A stretch of DNA of 64,000 nt from Erpobdella octoculata (GCA_963978895.1 OZ022238.1:37308270-37372269), one strand, 5' to 3'; positions 32,299-44,390 are shown, counted from the stretch's first letter. Notes: a model not told the origin generated them from the letters alone. Program-made: numbers and translations.

Positions 32299-35172
32299 AT
32301 ATAAATATAAAAATGAATGTTTGTATATATGTATATACTAGCAGTGCCCGTAGCGGCTTCGCTCGCATGAAATTAGAGAGTTTGAACAGTGAATCCATAG
32401 TAGAGATCAATTGTTTAGGTCTCGGCTAGGCCCGTCGACAACTTAGCCCAGCCCGTTTTAAAAACCCGAACTCCTGGCCCGGCACAGCCCGTCTGAATTA
32501 GGCCCGGCCCCTTTTTACAGGCCTAGAAGTTCTATATACTTGATGAAAAACTTCGGCCCGTCCCACCTTGACTTCAGGTTTAGCCCGGCCCAAATAAAAC
32601 CCTAAAATCACTAAAACATCTATATACTTGGTGAAAAATCTCGGCCCGTCCCACCTTGAATTAAGGTTTGGCCTGGCCCGTGTGAAGACTCTAAAATAAA
32701 GGCTTGACCCGGCCGGTGATAAACTGGACTTAACTACTTTTAACCGGCACAAAACTTCAAAATACTAATTTTTACATTTGTAGCACTTACAGTTTTTGAG
32801 TAGCAGTTATTTTGAAATCAAATAACCCTTATTTCCACCCCACATTTGAGGTCCTGGAAACCAAATTTTTAAAAAATGTTGAAACACTTATATCATTATT
32901 TTTTGAGTATATACTAAATACTAATTTTGACATCTGTAGCATTCACAGTTTTTGAGTAGCAGTTACTTTAAAAACCAAAGAAACCTTTTTTCCACCCCAC
33001 ATTTGAGGTCCTGAAAACCAAAAATTTCAAAAAATGGTGAAACACGTATATCATTATTTTTAGAGTAGAAACTAAATACTAATTTTTACTTTTGTAGCAT
33101 TCACAGTTTTTGAGTAGCAGCAACTTTAAAAACCAAGTAATCCTATTGTCCACCCCACATTTAAGGTCTTATAACCAAATTTGTAAACAAAATGGTGAAA
33201 CACGTATATCTTTATTTTTAGAATAGAAACTAAATAAAAATTTTTACATCTGTGGTATTTACAGTTTTTCAGTAGCAGTAACTTTAAAAAAAAATAACCC
33301 TATTTTCCACCCCACATTTGAAGTCCTGGAAACCAAATTTTCAAAAAATGCTAAAACACGTATTTCATTATTTTTGAAGTAGAAACTAAATACTAATTTT
33401 TACTCCTGTAGCATTCACAGTTTTTGAGTAGCAGCTACTTTAAAAACCAAATAACCCAATTTTCCAACCCACATTTGAGGTCCGGGAAACCAAATTTGTG
33501 AAAAATGGTGAAACACGTATATCTTTATTTTTAGAAAAGAAATTAAATAATAATTTTTACATCTGTGGTATTTACTGTTTTTGAGTAGCAGTTACTTTAA
33601 AAGACAAATAGCCCTATTTTCCACCCAACATTTGAAGTCCTGGAAACCAAATTTTCAAAAAATGCTAAAACACGTATTTCATTATTTTTGGAGTAGAAAC
33701 TAAATACTAATTTTTACTCCTGTAGCATTAACAGTTTTTGAGTAGAAGCTACTTTAAAAACCAAATAACCCAATTTTCCAACCCACATTTGAGGTCCGGG
33801 AAACCGAATTTTCAAAAAATGGTGAAACATGTATCTTTTTATTTTTCAAAAAGAATCTATATACCAATTTTCAGAAAAAATTTTAAGAAAAAATGTTTAG
33901 AAAAAAGTTTGTTTTCCAGTTTTTTTCCCTCAGGAGCAAAATTTTCAAAAATCCTTTCTTAGCGGATGTTTACGCTATAAAAGTAATATAAGTTCCAAAT
34001 TTCACGTTCCTAGGATGAGGCGTTTGAGCTCGGCGTTGATTATCAGTCAGTCATCTGTCAGTCAGGACATGTTCTTTTATATATATAGATGTATGTTAAT
34101 GTCCTTTATGCATTGCTACACCATTCATCCGATCGCAATGAAATTTTCACACAACCTTGAGAGTCAAGGGGAGTCAAATAAAAAAAAATTTGAAATCCGT
34201 CACAAAATGAGCGGAGCGGAGCGGGTGAGCGAGCGGGAACTATATATATATGTATGTGCGTATGTATGTGTGTATGTATGTATGTGTATGTGCATGTATG
34301 TGTGTCTGTGTGTGTGTTTATGTATGTACTAGCGGAGATACCCGGCGTTGCCCGGGTTTTTTAGAGGTTTTTCTAATGTTTGTCTCTTTCTCTCCCGTTT
34401 CCTTTCCCACCTGCTTTCCCACTCCCGTTCGCTTTCCCGTTTTCGGTCGTTTTCCCGCTCCCGGTCGTTTTCCCGCTCCCGGTCGCTTTACCACTCCCGG
34501 TCGCTTTCCCGCTCACGTTTGCTCTCCCATTCCCGCTCACGCTTGCTTTTCCGTTCCCGCTCGCTGTCCGTTCCGGGTCGCTTTCCCGTTTCTATAATAG
34601 ACAAACTAACCCACAAACATTCATATATATATATATATATATAGTCTTAGCAAATCTATTTTACGTTTTATAGGCTAACAGAAGTTATGAAAGAATGGAA
34701 AAGAAAAAATGAGCGTGAACGGGAGAGCAACCGTGACCGGGAATGGGAGAGCAAGCATGACCGGGAACGGGAGAGCAAGCGTGAGCGGGAACGGGAAAGC
34801 GACCGGGAACGGGAAAGCGACCCGGAACGGGAAAGCGACCGGGAACGGAAAAGCCACCGGGAACGGGAAAGCGACCGGGAACGGGAAAGCGACCGGGAAC
34901 GGGAAAGCGACCGGGAACGCGGAAAGCGACCGGGAACACGGAAAGCGACTGGAATCGGGAGAGCAAGCTTGGAAGGAAACGCGAGCAAAAGAGAAAATCG
35001 ATAACAAAACTTCTGAGCGGGAAAGCGAACGGGAGCTGGAAAACGACCGAGAGCGGAAAAGCGACCGGGAACGCGACGAAAACGGGAAAGTGGAGAAGGA
35101 AACGGGAGCGAGAGATACAAACATTAGAAAAACCTCTAAAAAACCCCGGGCAACGCCGGGTAACCCCGCTAG
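32299..35172 (+). mobile_element. Composite Helitron-like family B element (locus II) with nested family A
   Basis: The 5' arm starts near 32299 (ATAAAAATGAATGTTTGT), is interrupted by family A at 32338-34089, and resumes at 34090 with GTTAATGTCCTTTATGCATT. Then come block Y in minus orientation (34327-34644) and block X in plus orientation (34645-35172), ending CCCCGCTAG before T. Without the insert the 5' arm is collinear with locus III (37286 on). Confidence 0.75.
32338..34089 (-). mobile_element. Helitron-like family A, complete copy 3 (1752 bp), nested
   Basis: The minus-strand 5' end is TCTATATATATAAAAGAACA at 34089; the 3' end is GAAGCCGCTACGGGCACTGC then TAG at 32338. It carries seven 157-bp units, against four in copies 1 and 2, plus the GC-rich GGGCC segment. 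Host bases on the two sides are A and T, the Helitron target dinucleotide. Confidence 0.8.
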
Positions 35173-36362
35173 TATAGATATAAAAGGTAATGTGTGTGTG
35201 AGAGCATTCACACATCCAGGCCAAAGGAGAATTCTAAACAAGACTTCACTAATAATAAAATTTTAAAAAATTATAAAAAAACTGTTATTTATTTGAAGTT
35301 TCATTGGCAAAAAAAACTAAGCAGAAATACCTGGGCCACACCGGGTAACCATTTCTGTAAGCTATTTAATAGCGGAAAATTTTGTCTCCCTAGAAAATGC
35401 TGAATTTACGTCCCTGGCTATTTATCATTTTTTGAAGTCATCTTAACTGATTTTTTGATACATAAAGCATAAAGTTGTCAATGATTCTTGATCACCCGGA
35501 TTAGTATTGTCGTTTCCTGATTTTGTTGAACCCAGTATTGACTAAGTCTGAGTTTACATTTGTTTCTTCAGTGGTGCGCCGCAGAGATGGGACGGGGTTG
35601 GTGAGTCATGTAAGTACTAAGGATAGAGTTTTGCTTATGTATAGCATGGATCTCTAATTCTGGTTCTCCAATTACAGTTAGAGCCAGCAAAATCATTTGC
35701 TTTTAAGCGCCTGGTCTGGAAAACACAATTCAGCGTATTCATGGATCCTAAAAAAATGGAAAACAGAATCAAATTATAACCGTGTCAGGAATTACTTTCG
35801 TATTGTTATTTCATTATTGAAACACTTGGTATCAAAGACTATAAACTATTATAAACAATTTTTTAAATCTTTGCAAAGTAAATCTTTGTCACCGACAACA
35901 CCGTTTTGCATTATGCATGCGCTCTCATGATACGGAAAAAATGCTGTTTGGGGATAGTTTGTAGCTCAGTCTTTAAAAGCGCTTGCATGATAGGAAATAT
36001 GGTAATGTTAGTGTTGACATCTTCAAAAGCTGCTCTAAACTGCAAATGTACAATTTTTATTTGCTGTTTTGGTTAGTTAGATAGTTACCATTTCTGTCAA
36101 ACGATCATTGTTGAAGTTGATAGAAACCTAAACGTGTTCCATTGTCGGTGAAGAAAGCCTGTGTCTAAGTGTTTTGCCACAACTTTACATACATAAGAAC
36201 TTTAAGTTTTATATGAATGACGTAAATAAGATATAAAATTAAATTTATTGAAATATTAGATTTTTATCACAAATTATAAATTTTCATAGATAAATTTAAA
36301 CCATTAGTTTTAATTCATTTAAAAAAAGCGATATTTAATTTCTAAAATTAAAAATTCATAGT
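35173..36362. other. Intergenic stretch with weak SINE relics
   Basis: A diverged 3' half of the SINE family lies at about 35765-35860 (AATCAAATTATAACCGTGTC ... GACTATAAACTATTATAAAC). GTAGCTCAGTCTTTAAAAGC at 35951 resembles a tRNA A box. No gene seen. Confidence 0.35.
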
Positions 36363-36852
36363 AAGACTTTCAGAGGCGTGGATTCAGCAAAATATTGAGG
36401 GGGGCGAAGATTTTTCGACTCAAACCCAGAAAATCTTCAAACAAAAATGACCATCCCAATACACATTTGTATGCTGCATGTTCATGTAAATCATCATATT
36501 AGTTAAAAAACAGTTTAAAATTGTTAACTTTTATTTAATATTGAATGCAGACAAAAAGCGTTTAAATTATGAATGTAACAAAGGGTATCGACGTCCTTTT
36601 ATTTTTAGAAAATTGTCCACTGAATCATCAAAATAAAATGGACTAAAGGTACTAAAAGATTGAAAAATAATAGCAAAGTAACTGGATATTAATCAACAAG
36701 TATGATAAATATTGCTTTCATCAACTAATCTAAATACTAAATCGTGTATGAGCTAGTAAAAATAATTTAAAACGAATTAGAAAAATCTTGGTGAGAGAGC
36801 TCAAGCAACCGGGTAGGATAAGAATATGCTAATTGTTCCTCAAGCTAGGACA

Positions 36853-36930
36853 GATACACGAGTCTAAATTTCATACGAATTCGATCGGATGGACCGAAAG
36901 AAAGCAATCAATCAATCAATCTATTAAATT
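36853..36930 (-). repeat. (GATT)n + TGAAATTT module inside the hAT element
   Basis: On minus: GATTGATTGATTGATTGC, then TCGGTCCATCCGATCGAATT and CGTATGAAATTTAG. Same layout as repeat D and the Helitron 5' arms. Confidence 0.5.
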
Positions 36931-37285
36931 TCTATAGTACGATTTCTTTGGCGTTCAATAGCGCTCGGACACGAACATATTAAACAGATAAGTTTTAAAC
37001 CCCGACGGAAAACTGAGAGAAGTAGATTTAGTAATTGAAGTATGAAGAGAGTTTCAGAGAAAGGGACCAGAGTAGGAAAAAGAGTGTTTTGCAAAAGAAT
37101 GCTTAACAGAAAAGAAGAGTGGAGAAGAGCAATTTTTTATTTTAAACATTAGTAAGCAAATTTTAAAAATCATCCTATATCTAAGTGAAATCCAGAGAAG
37201 AAAAAAAGAGATGGAAAGATATGAGAAAAGTAAGAGGTGCGAGAAACTAAGCACTAAAAGATTGAAAAATATTAGCAGTAGATTA

Positions 37286-38417
37286 TCTATATATATAAAA
37301 ATGAATGTTTGTATATATGTATATATGTATATATGTTAATGTCCTTTATGCATTGCTACACCATTCATCCGATCGTAATGAAATTTTCACACAACCTTGA
37401 GAGTCAATGGAAATCAAAAATAAAAAAAAAAATTTTGAAATCCGTCACAAAATGAGCGGAGCGGAGCGGGTGAGCGAGCGGGAACTATATATATATGTAT
37501 GTGCGTATGTATGTGTGTATGTATGTATGTGTATGTGCATGTATGTGTGTCTGTGTGTGTGTTTATGTATGTACTAGCGGAGATACCCGGCGTTGCCCAG
37601 GTTTTTTAGAGGTTTTTCTAATGTTTGTCTCTTTCTCTCCCGTTTCCTTTCCCACCTGCTTTCCCACTCCTGTTCGCTTTCCCGTTTTTGGTCGTTTTCC
37701 CGCTGCCGGTCGCTTTCCCGCTCCCGGTCGCTTTCCCGCTCCCGTTCGATTTCCCGTTCCCGGTCGCTGTCCCGTTCCCGCTCACGTTTGCTCTCCCATT
37801 CCCGCTCACGTTTGCTTTTCCGTTCCCGCTCGCTGTCCGTTCCGGGTCTCTTTCCCGTTTCTATAATAGACAAACTAACCCACAAACATTCATATATATA
37901 TATAGTCTTAGCAAATCTATTTTACGTTTTATAGGCTAACAGAAGTTATGAAAGAATGTAAAAGAGAAAATGAGCGGGAACGGGAACGGGAACGGGAGAG
38001 CAACCGTGACCGGGAATGGGAGAGCAAGCATGACCGGGAACGGGAGAGCAAGCGTGAGCGGGAACGGGAAAGCGACCGGGAACGGGAAAGCGACCGGGAA
38101 CGGGAAAGCGACCGGGAACGGGAAAGCGACCGAGAACGGGAAAGCGACCGGGAACGGGAAAGCGACCGGGAACGGGAAAGCGACTGGGAACGGGAAAGCG
38201 ACCGGGAACGGGAAAGCGACCGAGAACGGGAAAGCGACCGGGAACGGTAAAGCGACCGGGAACGGGAAAGCGACCGGGAACGCGGAAAGCGACCGAGAGC
38301 GGAAAAGCGACCGGGAACGCTACGAAAACGGGAAAGTGGAGAAGGGAACGGGAGCGAGAGAGACAAACATTAGAAAAACCTCTAAAAACCCCGGGCAACG
38401 CCGGGTAACCCCGCTAG
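37286..38417 (+). mobile_element. Composite Helitron-like family B element (locus III, 1132 bp)
   Basis: Starts TCTATATATATAAAAATG after A (37285) and ends CCCCGCTAG before T (38418). The 5' arm is 37286-37573, block Y (minus) 37574-37905 and block X 37906-38417 with the 18-bp array at 38062-38290. Removing Y leaves an intact A|T site, so Y looks like a nested short Helitron that now travels with its host. Confidence 0.8.
37574..37905 (-). mobile_element. Block Y: short Helitron-like insert within locus III
   Basis: On minus it starts CTATATATATATGAATGTTT at 37905 and ends GGTATCTCCGCTAG at 37574, with 18-bp units between. Equivalent Y blocks lie at 887-1308 and 34327-34644, at the same position in the host. 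Confidence 0.65.
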
Positions 38418-38540
38418 TAATAATATAATTCAAAAAGTATGATAAATACTGTATTTATCAACTAATCTAAATACTGGAAAAATCTTGAGGGGGGACATGG
38501 CCCCCCTCAGCCCTCCCCAATCCACGCCTCTGAAGACTTT

Positions 38541-39379
38541 GTTTTTCCATATTGATTCGAATGTTTCTTATAATTTCAATTTTCACATACTTCAAATATC
38601 AAGTACCTATTTAGAAGACTGTGGTCAATATTTTCATAATTTATAGATTTATTATCATCAAAAAATTATTTGCAAAAAAATAGAAGCTGTCCAATTACAA
38701 AATATAAGGGATTGCACAACACCAATTAATTGTATCAGTTTGTGTTTTCTCATATTTTAATATCATTGTACGATTTGTATTGCTTGTTAAAGTTGGTACA
38801 CGAGTGGTAAGAAACTCCTTTAAGGTCATCGCTCACGAATGCTCACGTGACTTTTGAAATAATCTTTTTTTCATTTAAAATTAACAAATTTATTTGAGAA
38901 AGAATGTTAAGCTCTGAATTTTTAGTAGGCACGCGTGCATATTTTACTTGGAATGTTGTGTGTGTGTGTTCTTCCTGCGCATACTTCTATCGGTATGTTT
39001 GTTGGATATGTACATTAACGTGTCCGTATGCACTTGCAGACATACACCAATTATTGAATTTTATATACATACGTATCTTAATTATCTATCTCATCTATAG
39101 TTATGTGGTTAGATGTTCAAAAAGCATCGGCACTAACTAGTGCCGATCAAAACAAAGTCAATTAGATCAGGTCGGGTTTTTCCACCATAGAGTAGCTATT
39201 TTCTACATGTGCAGAAAATTTCAGCTTTTGCACTGTAGAAACCTTTGGTTAAATCTACATGCTTTATAAGTAGCTTGGCTCGTTTCTCAATTTGTGTGTG
39301 TGTTTAGCGCTGTTATATTTAGCAGAAAAAAATTATTTTTTTCCGATTGTCAATCGACGTTGGTTGGTACTCCAAGGTT
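38541..39379. other. Intergenic stretch, nothing recognised
   Basis: No supported gene. A 78-codon ORF at 38904-39140 crosses a GTGTGT tract and has no recognisable domain. Confidence 0.3.
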
Positions 39380-39572
39380 TCATCGATGCAAGTACCTTTA
39401 ACTCATAGTACTCCAAGATTTCATCGATACTACTAAATGTACTGACGTTACTCAAAATACTTTTACAGTATTAAAAAGTACTTAAAAGTACTTTCATTGT
39501 ACATTTAAGTACCGTCAACCTAGAGTACTTATTCCTAAGTACATTTTTAAATACTTTCACCATCACTGAATT
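39380..39572 (-). mobile_element. hAT-like terminal fragment
   Basis: On minus it begins CAGTGATGGTGAAAGTATTT and continues with many AGTACTTT motifs, as in hAT ends with subterminal repeats. No second end located. Confidence 0.45.
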
Positions 39573-39715
39573 TCTAGACCGCTTGAACTATTAAAATAAA
39601 ATAAATACATAATTATTTCTGTTGTTTTCGCACATGACATAATCTTTTATTGCTGGCATCTAAAGTATCGGTATTATTTTAAAATCATTTTAAAATTTAT
39701 AGTTTTTACCAATGC

Positions 39716-40470
39716 TTTTATTAACTCGTCGTCTTTGTTTCTCTGTCTGTCTGTTTCTCTGTCTGTCTGTTTCTCTGTCTGTTTCAAATCTTGCAATCAA
39801 TTTTTGAGTCACTTCCTGATGATAGATTTTTTTCAAATTTTGCATACATGCTCAAAATAGAAGACAATGCAATATTCAATTATTAGTTTTACAATAAGTC
39901 AATTAATTTAGTTAATTTTCTTGAGGGTTTTATCGAGGGGTTTCTTGAGGGTTTTCTTGAGGGTTTTCTTGATGGTTTTCTTGAGGGTTTTCTTGACCAC
40001 AAAACGCTAACCGACTGGCAGACTATTTTACCAAGTTAACACGAACCACACTCACTGACCGCGATTCTCAAGCGTGTACGAAATTTTCATGAAAATAGTT
40101 GAGATATTTAAATTCGATGCTTTTTGATGATATTTTTATTATTATTACCAATGCTTTTATTAACTCGTCGTCTCTGTTTCTCTGTCTGTCTGTTTGTTTC
40201 TCTGTCTGTTTCAAATCTTGCAATCAATTTTTGAGTCACTTCCTGATGATAGATTTTTTTCAAATTTTGCATACATGCTCAAAATAGAAGACAATGCAAT
40301 ATTCAATTATTAATTTTACAATAAGTCAATTAATTTAGTTAATTTTAATTAATTTCGATATTTCGATATAATTAAGATATTTCGACTTTAATATAAAATA
40401 AAAGAGTAATATAAGAAAAAATTGATTGCAAAATCTGTGTTTTAATTACATATAAGAGCTCTAAAACTTT
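39716..40470 (+). repeat. Dispersed repeat R, two direct copies
   Basis: ACCAATGCTTTTATTAACTC, a (CTGT)n/TTTCTCTGTC tract, then AATCAATTTTTGAGTCACTT occurs at 39709-39925 and again at 40147-40345. Between them lies a short tandem of TTCTTGAGGGTTT units (39921-39998). The second copy extends to 40465 like the minus copy at 10258-10630. Confidence 0.7.
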
Positions 40471-40784
40471 CAGGAAAGCTTTATTCTAGATGACAATACA
40501 TGAATTGAATGTTTTCGACTTATATTACTTTTATAGTGTAAGAACCCACTAAAAAAGAGTTTTTGAAATTTTTTAAAAACTTTTATGCTACAAAACGCAT
40601 ATCTCAAAAACTAAAAATGAGAAAGTTTAGAAATTTTGGGTGCTTTGTTTTAATTTTTTAAATTAACCTTTTTAAAAATATATCTGGCTGACTGACTGAT
40701 AATCAACGTTTTGCTGGTCGTACATAGGTACTTTTGACCTGGAAAAGGTTTTTTAGCCCCCCCTGAGCCGGGAGATCGGAGTAG

Positions 40785-41267
40785 GGGGCCATTCACATAT
40801 TACGTACGCATTAAACTCGAGATTTTGACCCCCTCCCCTCCCCTGTTGCATCTCGTACATTTTTGACCCCCTCCCCTATGCGTACATACGCACAGCGGAT
40901 TTCGGTAACCGGATTCCACCCCCCTCCTCGATATAAAATAGCCCGTTTTAATAACAGGTTGATGTATTGCTTCAGATTTATTATTGACTATGACGAGCTA
41001 GAGCTAGACTTTTTGAAAAAGGCGCGATACAAGTTCGTTTGTTTAATTGATTGATCTTAAATGCTACTCGATATTATTTATTATTCAATCAATTTAACTG
41101 AGTTAAAACAACAATAAGTACTATTAGAAAAAATAATATTTACTATTTTTTGGGTACATACGCATTTGTTGGAGCCCCCTCCCTCCCCATACGCACTTAT
41201 ACGCAAAACTTTCACTTCGTACAAACCCCCCTCCCCCTCGGTGCCTACGTAATATATGGATGACCCC
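40785..41267. mobile_element. MITE with TAG target duplication
   Basis: Imperfect terminal inverted repeats GGGGCCATTCACATATTACG (left) and GGGGTCATCCATATATTACG (complement of right end), flanked by TAG at 40782-40784 and 41268-41270. Inside are CCCCCTCCCC and TGCGTACATACGCA motifs. 483 bp, non-coding; superfamily uncertain. Confidence 0.65.
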
Positions 41268-41280
41268 TAGGAAGTCCAAA

Positions 41281-41399
41281 CCTTTTAACTTGCTTTCCTC
41301 CTTGCCAAATTTCATCAAGATCGCTAGCGGTTCAGATTTCTATAAAAGACAAGCAGACAGACAGACTCACAAACATTCATTTATATATATATATATATA
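41281..41399 (-). mobile_element. Helitron-like family C 5' fragment
   Basis: On minus: TATATAAATGAATGTTTGTG, (TCTG)n, TTTTATAGAAATCTGAACCG, CTAGCGATCTTGATGAAATT. It follows head-to-tail on the CTAG end of the element at 41400. Its start resembles block Y (TGAATGTTTGTGGGTTAG). Confidence 0.5.
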
Positions 41400-41621
41400 C
41401 TAGCGGGGGCACCCGGCGTTGCCCGGGGATTTTAGAGGTTTTTCTAATGTTTGTCTCTCTCGCTCCCGTTTCCTTCTCCGCTTTCCCGTTCCCGTCGCGT
41501 TCCCGGTCGCTTTTCCGCTCCCGGTCGCTTTCCCGCTCCTGGCTGCTTTCCCGTTCTCGGTCGCTTTCCTTTTCCCGCTCTATCTTTCGCTCTTAGTTGG
41601 CTTCCCGTTCCCGTTCTCCCG

Positions 41622-41665
<44 letters not shown>

Positions 41666-41885
41666 AAATATATATATATATGTATATATAGTTCCCGCTC
41701 GCTCACCCGCTCCGCTCCGCTCATTTTGTGACGGATTTCAAATTTTTTTCTCTATATTTGATTCCCCTTGACTCTCAAGGTTGTGTGAAAATTTCATTAA
41801 GATCGGATGAACGGTGTAGCAATGCATAAATAACATACATACATACATACATACATACATACATACATGCATTTTTATATATAGA
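41400..41885 (-). mobile_element. Helitron-like family B, complete simple copy (486 bp)
   Basis: On minus: TCTATATATAAAAATGCATG at 41885 (after A), (GTAT)n, the module TGAAATTTTCACACAACC, an AT tract, 18-bp-like motifs, and 3' end CCCGGGCAACGCCGGGTGCC then CCCGCTAG at 41400 (before T). A 3' hairpin CCCGG/CCGGG is present. Confidence 0.8.
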
Positions 41886-41929
41886 GATATACGTACCGAT
41901 AAAATTCGTTATTTTTCATGCTTTCTCTC

Positions 41930-42144
<215 letters not shown>

Positions 42145-42370
42145 CCCCTAGCCCCTAACTCTCACCGGGACTATTATAATAACCTCTATTATAGTTAACA
42201 GCAAGATAAACAGATTCATATTCAGTAGATATGAATATCTATAAGCCATACAGATAAAGCTCTTATTTATGCTTCGATAGTTCGATTCACATTCTGTATC
42301 GATCTTCTGCTGATTTAAAAAACAAACAATCTCTTTCAAAAGCTTTCAATTTCTCCGGAAGCGGTCACAA

Positions 42371-42968
42371 CTACACCTTTTCTGGATCAATTTAAAAGAA
42401 ATACGAATCAATTTAAAAAAATACGAATCAATTTAAAAGAAATACGAATCAATTTAAAAGAAATACGAATCAATTTAAAAGTACTTTCTTGTACCAGATG
42501 CTTTTGAACTACCTCAACTTTACAATAAGGTTTTACATAACAAGAACTATGAAACAATATATATGAATCAACAATCCAGAAGGTATGAGCAGGGTTGTTA
42601 AGAGCGGTAACGCCGCGCTACCGCTATTGTTGTAGCGGCGCTATTTTTAAGGTAGCGGCGCTACTGGCTGACAAGATCGTTGATGGTAGAGCCGCTACAT
42701 TTTTTTTAGCTGTTCTCAGCGCTTCTCGCTACCGCTACTTTTATTAAATAAGCGGCAATACTCAACGGAGCGTGTATTATAGAAAATATAAATATTCGTA
42801 TATATTTTTGTTAAAAATAAATTTGTATGCTTTCATTTTAAAATTATTTTTATTTCTTTTAAATTGATTCGTATTTTTTTTTAAATTGATTCGTATTTCA
42901 TTTAAATTGATTCGTATTTCTTTTAAATTGATTCGTAATTCTTTTAAATTGATCCAGAAAAGGTGTAG
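42371..42968. mobile_element. MITE with 21-bp tandem repeats in its inverted ends
   Basis: Ends CTACACCTTTTCTGGATCAA (42371) and its complement (to 42968), followed inward by four to five copies of AAATACGAATCAATTTAAAAG on the left and their complement on the right (about 42850-42950). The interior holds CAGGGTTGTTAAGAGCGGTA (42590) and CGCTACCGC motifs that look like a hAT end nested within. Confidence 0.7.
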
Positions 42969-43555
42969 ACCGCGGTTTTAATAGATGCAAGTAAAGTAGT
43001 GATCTTTAAAAATAGTAAATGTGTGGTAATTCGTTCTGTTCACTTGGGTGACCTACTAGCAGGATGTAACAAAAACATTGATAAATAACTCTTGCACCTT
43101 TAATTGTAATACTTTGAAAAAATTAACAGCACAATAATTATATTAGATAGATACTGCTAATAATAGCAATTCCATCTGCACCTGTCGTTTTTAAATGTCA
43201 GTGTGAGCATAGACGCTGAAATAAAACAGAGTCGTCAGAAAATAGAATACTCTTTGTCGTTTTATAGAAAATTTCTTGCACATACCTCATTGTTGAAACA
43301 CATTAGCTCATTAAGTTACAAACCAGGACTAATTTGTTTCTAATTTTGCAGTGGCCCTAACTTTTCAAGAATGTATAATAAAAATTTCATTAACATAAAT
43401 TAAAATAAGATAAAAAATCTAATAAACATGATAATTTTCATTTGAAAAATAAAACTTAGAAAGATCAAGTAACAACATTTAGTAGTAGAAATAGTCACAG
43501 TAGTAGTAGTAGTAGTAATAGTAGTAGTAGTAGTGTAGTAGTGGTGGTGGTAGTG

Positions 43556-43599
<44 letters not shown>

Positions 43600-44384
43600 C
43601 GTAGTAGTGACGACTGATTTAAACAACTGATTGAAAAATGAATTCCCACAAAGCCGATTAAAAGCAAGAAAACAACCAGATAAAACTGAAACTTTGAATA
43701 ACAAACAGGTTAGACGAGCCAAAATGTAATATTCTCCACGAAACAAAACATTCGCAAATTCATACCCCAACAGGACATCCTGAAATTGTATCATCAAAGC
43801 ACTGCAAAGTAAAAAAATGCTACAGCACATTTTAAAGCCGGTGACTGAGTGATTCAACAGAAAGAGCTTTAAGAGGAACTTATGAAACTTTCGAGAAAAT
43901 AACTCCACATCTCCAAAGTGCCGTATGTAACGCTTCAGAGAGCATCTTGCTTCTCCAGCCGATTACAACATGCACCTGGATCATAAAGATCATAAAACGT
44001 ATCCACCAATCACCAACTGATGTCCTCTACACAAAAAATCAGCAGTCAACTTGAGCTCAGATGATACAAAGAACAATCAAAAAACGTCTCTAACAAACTA
44101 CAAAAATGTCAAATCACGGTGAACAGATTCACTTTGCTGTTTATTGCTTTATAAAAAACGAGCCCAAGTTGAATTGGAGAAACGAAAATTGAAAAAAAAA
44201 ATAACAATAAAATATTAATAACAATATTATTATTATTAATATTATGTTTGCACTCAAGCAGATGTGTCAGAATACTTGCAAGTTACATGTAATTATTAAT
44301 TTGTTTAAAAAAGATGCACCATTCAGTCACAATGCATTTCCTGCATCGTAACCATAACAACGACAACAACAACAAATCGTGAGG
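42969..44384. other. Region downstream of FARP gene
   Basis: No gene supported. It contains the AGT microsatellite listed below. A 137-codon minus ORF (43908-43495) ends in Thr/Leu runs from that repeat and is not a credible protein. Confidence 0.4.
43487..43612 (+). repeat. (AGT)n microsatellite
   Basis: About 120 bp of AGT/GGT triplets with a few interruptions. It produces poly-Thr or poly-Leu ORFs on the minus strand. Confidence 0.9.
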
Positions 44385-44390
44385 TTTATT
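44385..44390 (-). terminator. Candidate FARP poly(A) signal
   Basis: AATAAA on minus, 11 nt past the proposed TGA stop (44403-44401). A GT-rich run (TTGTTGTTGTTGTTGTCG) follows about 15 nt later, like a downstream processing element. Confidence 0.6.

Larger units (their letters stand above)
36371..38532. mobile_element. hAT-type non-autonomous transposon with 8-bp TSD
   Basis: Perfect 14-bp terminal inverted repeats CAGAGGCGTGGATT at 36371 and AATCCACGCCTCTG at the right end (to 38532). Both sides are flanked by AAGACTTT (36363-36370 and 38533-38540), the 8-bp duplication typical of hAT. About 1030 bp of its own sequence remains once the nested Helitron (37286-38417) is removed. No transposase coding seen. 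Confidence 0.9.

Noticed and set aside
31243..35418. CAGGAACGTAAATT and AATTTACGTCCCTG as a possible hAT inverted pair
   Set aside because: Inverted similarity is only 13 of 14 bp and the flanking 8-mers (CTGTGAGT versus GCTATTTA) do not match.
43990..44026. Alternative FARP last exon after TGTAG|AG
   Set aside because: Phase fits, but the read-through stop with AATAAA 11 nt downstream is simpler; kept as a possible isoform only.
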